Part shown: positions 15,724-18,153 of the stretch, piece after piece | Layout of the letters: the number at the start of each line of letters is the position of its first letter | Numbering within the stretch: the first letter of the stretch is position 1 | Source: an uncultured Faecalibacterium sp. | GTDB taxonomy: Bacteria; Bacillota; Clostridia; Oscillospirales; Ruminococcaceae | Length of the DNA stretch: 18,153 bases | NCBI GenBank assembly: GCA_934501115.1 | Contig: CAKSTO010000045.1 | Location: forward strand, 1-18,153 | Reading direction: 5' to 3' | Notes under the pieces: generated by a model | What the model saw: the letters and a program-made list of their open reading frames with translations, nothing else | Told to the model about the DNA's origin: nothing | Databases searched by the model: none | Translations under genes and position numbers: made by a program

Positions 15724-17250
15724 TTACTCCACGATGATGCTCTTGCCGGTCATCTCAGCCGGGACGGGCAGGCCGATATAGGGCAGCATAGTGGGTGCGA
15801 TGTCGGCCAGGCAGCCGCCCTCACGCAGCTTCACATCGCCGCAGCCGATTGCCACGAAGGGCACCACGTTGGTGGTATGTGCAGTGAACGGGGTGCCGTC
15901 CGGGTTCATCATCTTTTCGGCATTGCCATGGTCAGCGGTCAGGAATGCGCAGCCGCCTGCGTTCAACACAGCGGTGACCACCTTCTCCACGGCAGCGTCC
16001 ACCGCTTCAACTGCCTTGACCGCAGCGTCAAACACGCCGGTGTGACCGACCATATCGCAGTTTGCGAAGTTCAGAATGACCACATCGTATTTGCCGCTCT
16101 CAATGCGCTTGACGCACTCATCCGCCACTTCGGGGGCGCTCATCTCAGGCTTCAGGTCGTAGGTTGCCACCTTCGGGCTGGGGATGACGCAGCGGTCTTC
16201 GCCCTCATAGGGAGCTTCCACGCCGCCGTTGAAGAAGAAGGTAACATGTGCGTACTTCTCCGTCTCGGCAATGCGCAGCTGGGTCTTGCCATGGGCAGAC
16301 AGATACTCGCCCAGAACATTCTTCAGCTCAACGGGAGGATAAGCCACCTCGCAGTTGGGCATGGTGGCATCATACTCGGCCATGCAGACATAGTTCACCT
16401 GCTTGCGGCCGCCGCGGCGCTCAAAGCCCTTGAAGTCATCGTCGCAGAAGATGCGGGTCATCTGACGGGCACGGTCAGGGCGGAAGTTCATGAAGATGAC
16501 GGTGTCGCCGTCCTGCACGCGGCCTCCCTCACAGGTGACGCAGGGCAGAACGAATTCGTCAGTCTTGTCTGCTGCATAGGACGCCTCGATGGCCTCGGCA
16601 GCGTTGGCGGCATGGTTGCCCTCGCCGTAGACGAAAGCAGCGTAGGCCTTTTCTTCACGATCCCAGTTATTGTCGCGATCCATGGCGTAGTAGCGGCCGG
16701 AAACGCTGGCGATCTTGCCGATGCCCAGCTCGTCCAGCTTGGCCTGCAGGTCGGCCAGGAAGCCCTTGCCGGAGTGCGGGTCGGTGTCGCGGCCATCGGT
16801 GATGCAGTGCAGGTAGACATCCTTTGCGCCCATGTGCTTTGCCATTTCCAGCACGCCGAACCAGTGGTCTGCGTGGCTGTGCACGCCGCCGGTGCCCACC
16901 AGACCCATCAGGTGGATGGCCTTACCGGCATCGATGGCAGCCTTCATGTTCTTGACCAGAACCGGGTTCTGGAGCATCTCGCCGTCCTTGATGGACTTGG
17001 TGATGAGGGTGAGCTGCTGATACACGATGCGGCCAGCGCCCATGTTGGTATGGCCGACCTCAGAGTTGCCCATCTGGCCATCAGGCAGGCCGACAGCCAT
17101 ACCGGAGGCCTCGATGGTGGTCATCGGATACTTTGCCATCAGAGAATCGATGAACGGCTTTCTGGCTGCAGCCACAGCGTTGCCGTAGGTCTCATTGGGT
17201 ACCCAGCCGAAGCCATCCATGATGCACAGAAGAACAGGTTTCTTTGCCAT
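15724..17250 (-). CDS. gpmI: 2,3-bisphosphoglycerate-independent phosphoglycerate mutase
   Basis: A 508-residue cytosolic glycolytic enzyme interconverting 3- and 2-phosphoglycerate, a manganese alkaline-phosphatase-superfamily phosphotransferase. Visible features are LLCIMDGFG (7-15, D12 metal ligand), the nucleophile S63 in GQMGNSEVGHTNMGAGR (59-75), TGGVHSHADHWFG, HCITDGRDTDPHSGKGF, SVSGRYYAMDRDNNWDR, FMNFRPDRARQMTR, ILNFANCDMVGHTG and FLTADHGNAEKM. Length matches the bacterial family. The ATG at 17250 has AGGAG about 10 nt upstream; the frame is open 16 codons further but without support. It lies 156 bp downstream of tpiA on the same strand, with a hairpin cluster between them that may reduce read-through. 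Confidence 0.96.
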   Translation of the reverse strand: MAKKPVLLCIMDGFGWVPNETYGNAVAAARKPFIDSLMAKYPMTTIEASGMAVGLPDGQMGNSEVGHTNMGAGRIVYQQLTLITKSIKDGEMLQNPVLVKNMKAAIDAGKAIHLMGLVGTGGVHSHADHWFGVLEMAKHMGAKDVYLHCITDGRDTDPHSGKGFLADLQAKLDELGIGKIASVSGRYYAMDRDNNWDREEKAYAAFVYGEGNHAANAAEAIEASYAADKTDEFVLPCVTCEGGRVQDGDTVIFMNFRPDRARQMTRIFCDDDFKGFERRGGRKQVNYVCMAEYDATMPNCEVAYPPVELKNVLGEYLSAHGKTQLRIAETEKYAHVTFFFNGGVEAPYEGEDRCVIPSPKVATYDLKPEMSAPEVADECVKRIESGKYDVVILNFANCDMVGHTGVFDAAVKAVEAVDAAVEKVVTAVLNAGGCAFLTADHGNAEKMMNPDGTPFTAHTTNVVPFVAIGCGDVKLREGGCLADIAPTMLPYIGLPVPAEMTGKSIIVE

Positions 17251-17288
17251 AAAATTGAATCTCCTTTGATTTGAGAACACTATTTTCA

Positions 17289-17349
17289 ATAAAAACAAGG
17301 GGCAGCGCCTGCAATGTGCCCGATAGAGCGCATTTTCCGCAGCTACCCC
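17289..17349 (-). terminator. terminator-like branched hairpin between tpiA and gpmI
   Basis: On the minus strand GGGGTAGC (17349-17342) pairs with GCTGCCCC (17306-17299; one G-U) around a 35-nt inner loop and is followed by TTGTTTTTATT (17298-17288). It could terminate tpiA transcripts partly, with read-through feeding gpmI, because no clear gpmI promoter is visible downstream of it. Confidence 0.55.
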
Positions 17350-17354
17350 TCATC

Positions 17355-17390
17355 CGGCACTTCGTGCCGCCTTTCCACAGTGGAAAAGGC
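17355..17390. repeat. two adjacent small hairpins after tpiA
   Basis: CGGCAC-TTC-GTGCCG (17355-17369) is followed directly by an inverted pair CCTTTCCAC / GTGGAAAAGG (about 17371-17389, one bulge). They sit between the tpiA stop and the branched terminator. They lack T-runs and may protect or process the tpiA-gpmI mRNA. Confidence 0.5.
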
Positions 17391-17406
17391 TTATTTTGCG
17401 GTTTTA

Positions 17407-18153
17407 TCAGCCCTTGGTGGCTGCGTTGACGATCACTGCAAAGTCGGGAGCCTTCAGGGATGCGCCGCCGATCAGGCCGCCGTCCACATCCTTCTTGCTC
17501 AGCAGCTCCTCGCAGTTCTTGGCGTTCATGCTGCCGCCGTACTGGACAGTGGTAGCCTCGGCAACTGCCTCGCCGTACACCTCGCCGATGACCTTGCGGA
17601 TCTGGCCGCAGACTTCCTCGGCCTGATCTGCAGTAGCGGTCTTGCCGGTGCCGATGGCCCAGATAGGCTCGTAGGCGATCACGACATTTGCCATCTGCTC
17701 AGCGGTCACGTCACGCAGAGCGATCTTGGTCTGCATCCGAACCAGCTCCTCGGTGACGCCCTCCTCACGCTGCTGCAGGCTCTCGCCCACGCAGATGATG
17801 ACCTTCAGGCCGGCATTCAGTGCAGCCAGCGCGCGCTTGTTGACGGTCTGGTCGGTCTCTGCAAAGTACTGGCGGCGCTCAGAGTGGCCCACGATGACGT
17901 ACTCGACGCCCAGATCCACCAGCATGTCAGCGCTGATCTCGCCGGTGAAAGCGCCGGACTTCTCGAAGTGGACATTCTCAGCGCCTACATGGATGTTGGT
18001 TCCCTTGGTCTTTTCGACCGCAGTGACCAGGTCGGTGTACGGGGTGCAGATAACCACCTCGCAGCCCGCGTCCTGCACAGCGGGAACCAGCTCGTCCACC
18101 AGAACAGCAGCCTCAGAGGCAGTCTTGTTCATCTTCCAGTTGCCTGCAATGAT
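17407..18153 (-). CDS. tpiA: triosephosphate isomerase (5' end outside the window)
   Basis: The last 248 residues of a TIM-barrel glycolytic enzyme interconverting dihydroxyacetone phosphate and glyceraldehyde 3-phosphate. At the window edge the frame opens with IIAGNWKMNKT, the standard N-terminal strand with catalytic lysine, so only a few codons are missing. The ATG at 18132 is therefore internal, not the start. The catalytic histidine is in YVIVGHSERRQYF, the catalytic glutamate in IAYEPIWAIGTGKTA, and phosphate-binding glycines are in VQYGGSMNAKN and DGGLIGGASL. Upstream genes of what is usually a glycolytic cluster are not visible. gpmI follows on the same strand. Confidence 0.97.
   Translation of the reverse strand: MIAGNWKMNKTASEAAVLVDELVPAVQDAGCEVVICTPYTDLVTAVEKTKGTNIHVGAENVHFEKSGAFTGEISADMLVDLGVEYVIVGHSERRQYFAETDQTVNKRALAALNAGLKVIICVGESLQQREEGVTEELVRMQTKIALRDVTAEQMANVVIAYEPIWAIGTGKTATADQAEEVCGQIRKVIGEVYGEAVAEATTVQYGGSMNAKNCEELLSKKDVDGGLIGGASLKAPDFAVIVNAATKG

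Overview
The window (18,153 bp) looks like chromosome of a gut clostridium of the Oscillospiraceae/Ruminococcaceae type (Faecalibacterium, Gemmiger or Subdoligranulum-like). This is inferred from the high GC of the right-hand two thirds, strong AGGAGG-type ribosome binding sites, a Firmicutes-type 490-residue fold-I arginine decarboxylase, a standalone NAD(P)HX dehydratase, and a translational GTPase with a C-terminal NYN/YacP nuclease domain. No rRNA, tRNA, CRISPR array or intact insertion sequence is visible.

Left part (1-5490). A decayed, unrecognised gene with two in-frame stops (43-534, minus) is followed by a long perfect hairpin. Next is a divergent pair: a GPH-type sugar/cation symporter (minus) and an AraC-family regulator (plus), probably a catabolic uptake unit. 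A LytTR response regulator and a GHKL sensor kinase follow in one plus-strand operon. It ends at a bidirectional terminator shared with the convergent polyamine operon.

Middle (5487-11890). A five-gene minus-strand operon, speA-speE-speB-lys1-nspC, encodes arginine to agmatine to putrescine conversion plus the carboxynorspermidine/carboxyspermidine branch to spermidine. The genes are tightly packed, with two TGATG stop/start overlaps. speA is preceded by a leader containing an intrinsic-terminator hairpin and, just before it, a possible 19-codon ORF with six arginine codons, which suggests attenuation. The rest of the roughly 680-bp gene-poor stretch 11210-11890 holds further promoter-like elements on both strands, a folded segment, and a plus-strand transcript candidate. 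That transcript would begin with a compact three-way junction and carry a nonapeptide ORF with a perfect Shine-Dalgarno.

Right part (11891-18153, all minus). It holds an NAD(P)HX dehydratase; an 866-residue TetM/EF-G-like GTPase fused to a Rae1/YacP-like ribonuclease domain, with its own promoter; and the glycolytic genes gpmI and tpiA (tpiA runs off the window), separated by a hairpin cluster. The GTPase-nuclease fusion is the most unusual protein here: the architecture suggests a factor that enters the ribosomal A site and could cut mRNA there. All functional assignments come from reading motifs by eye; no database search was run.
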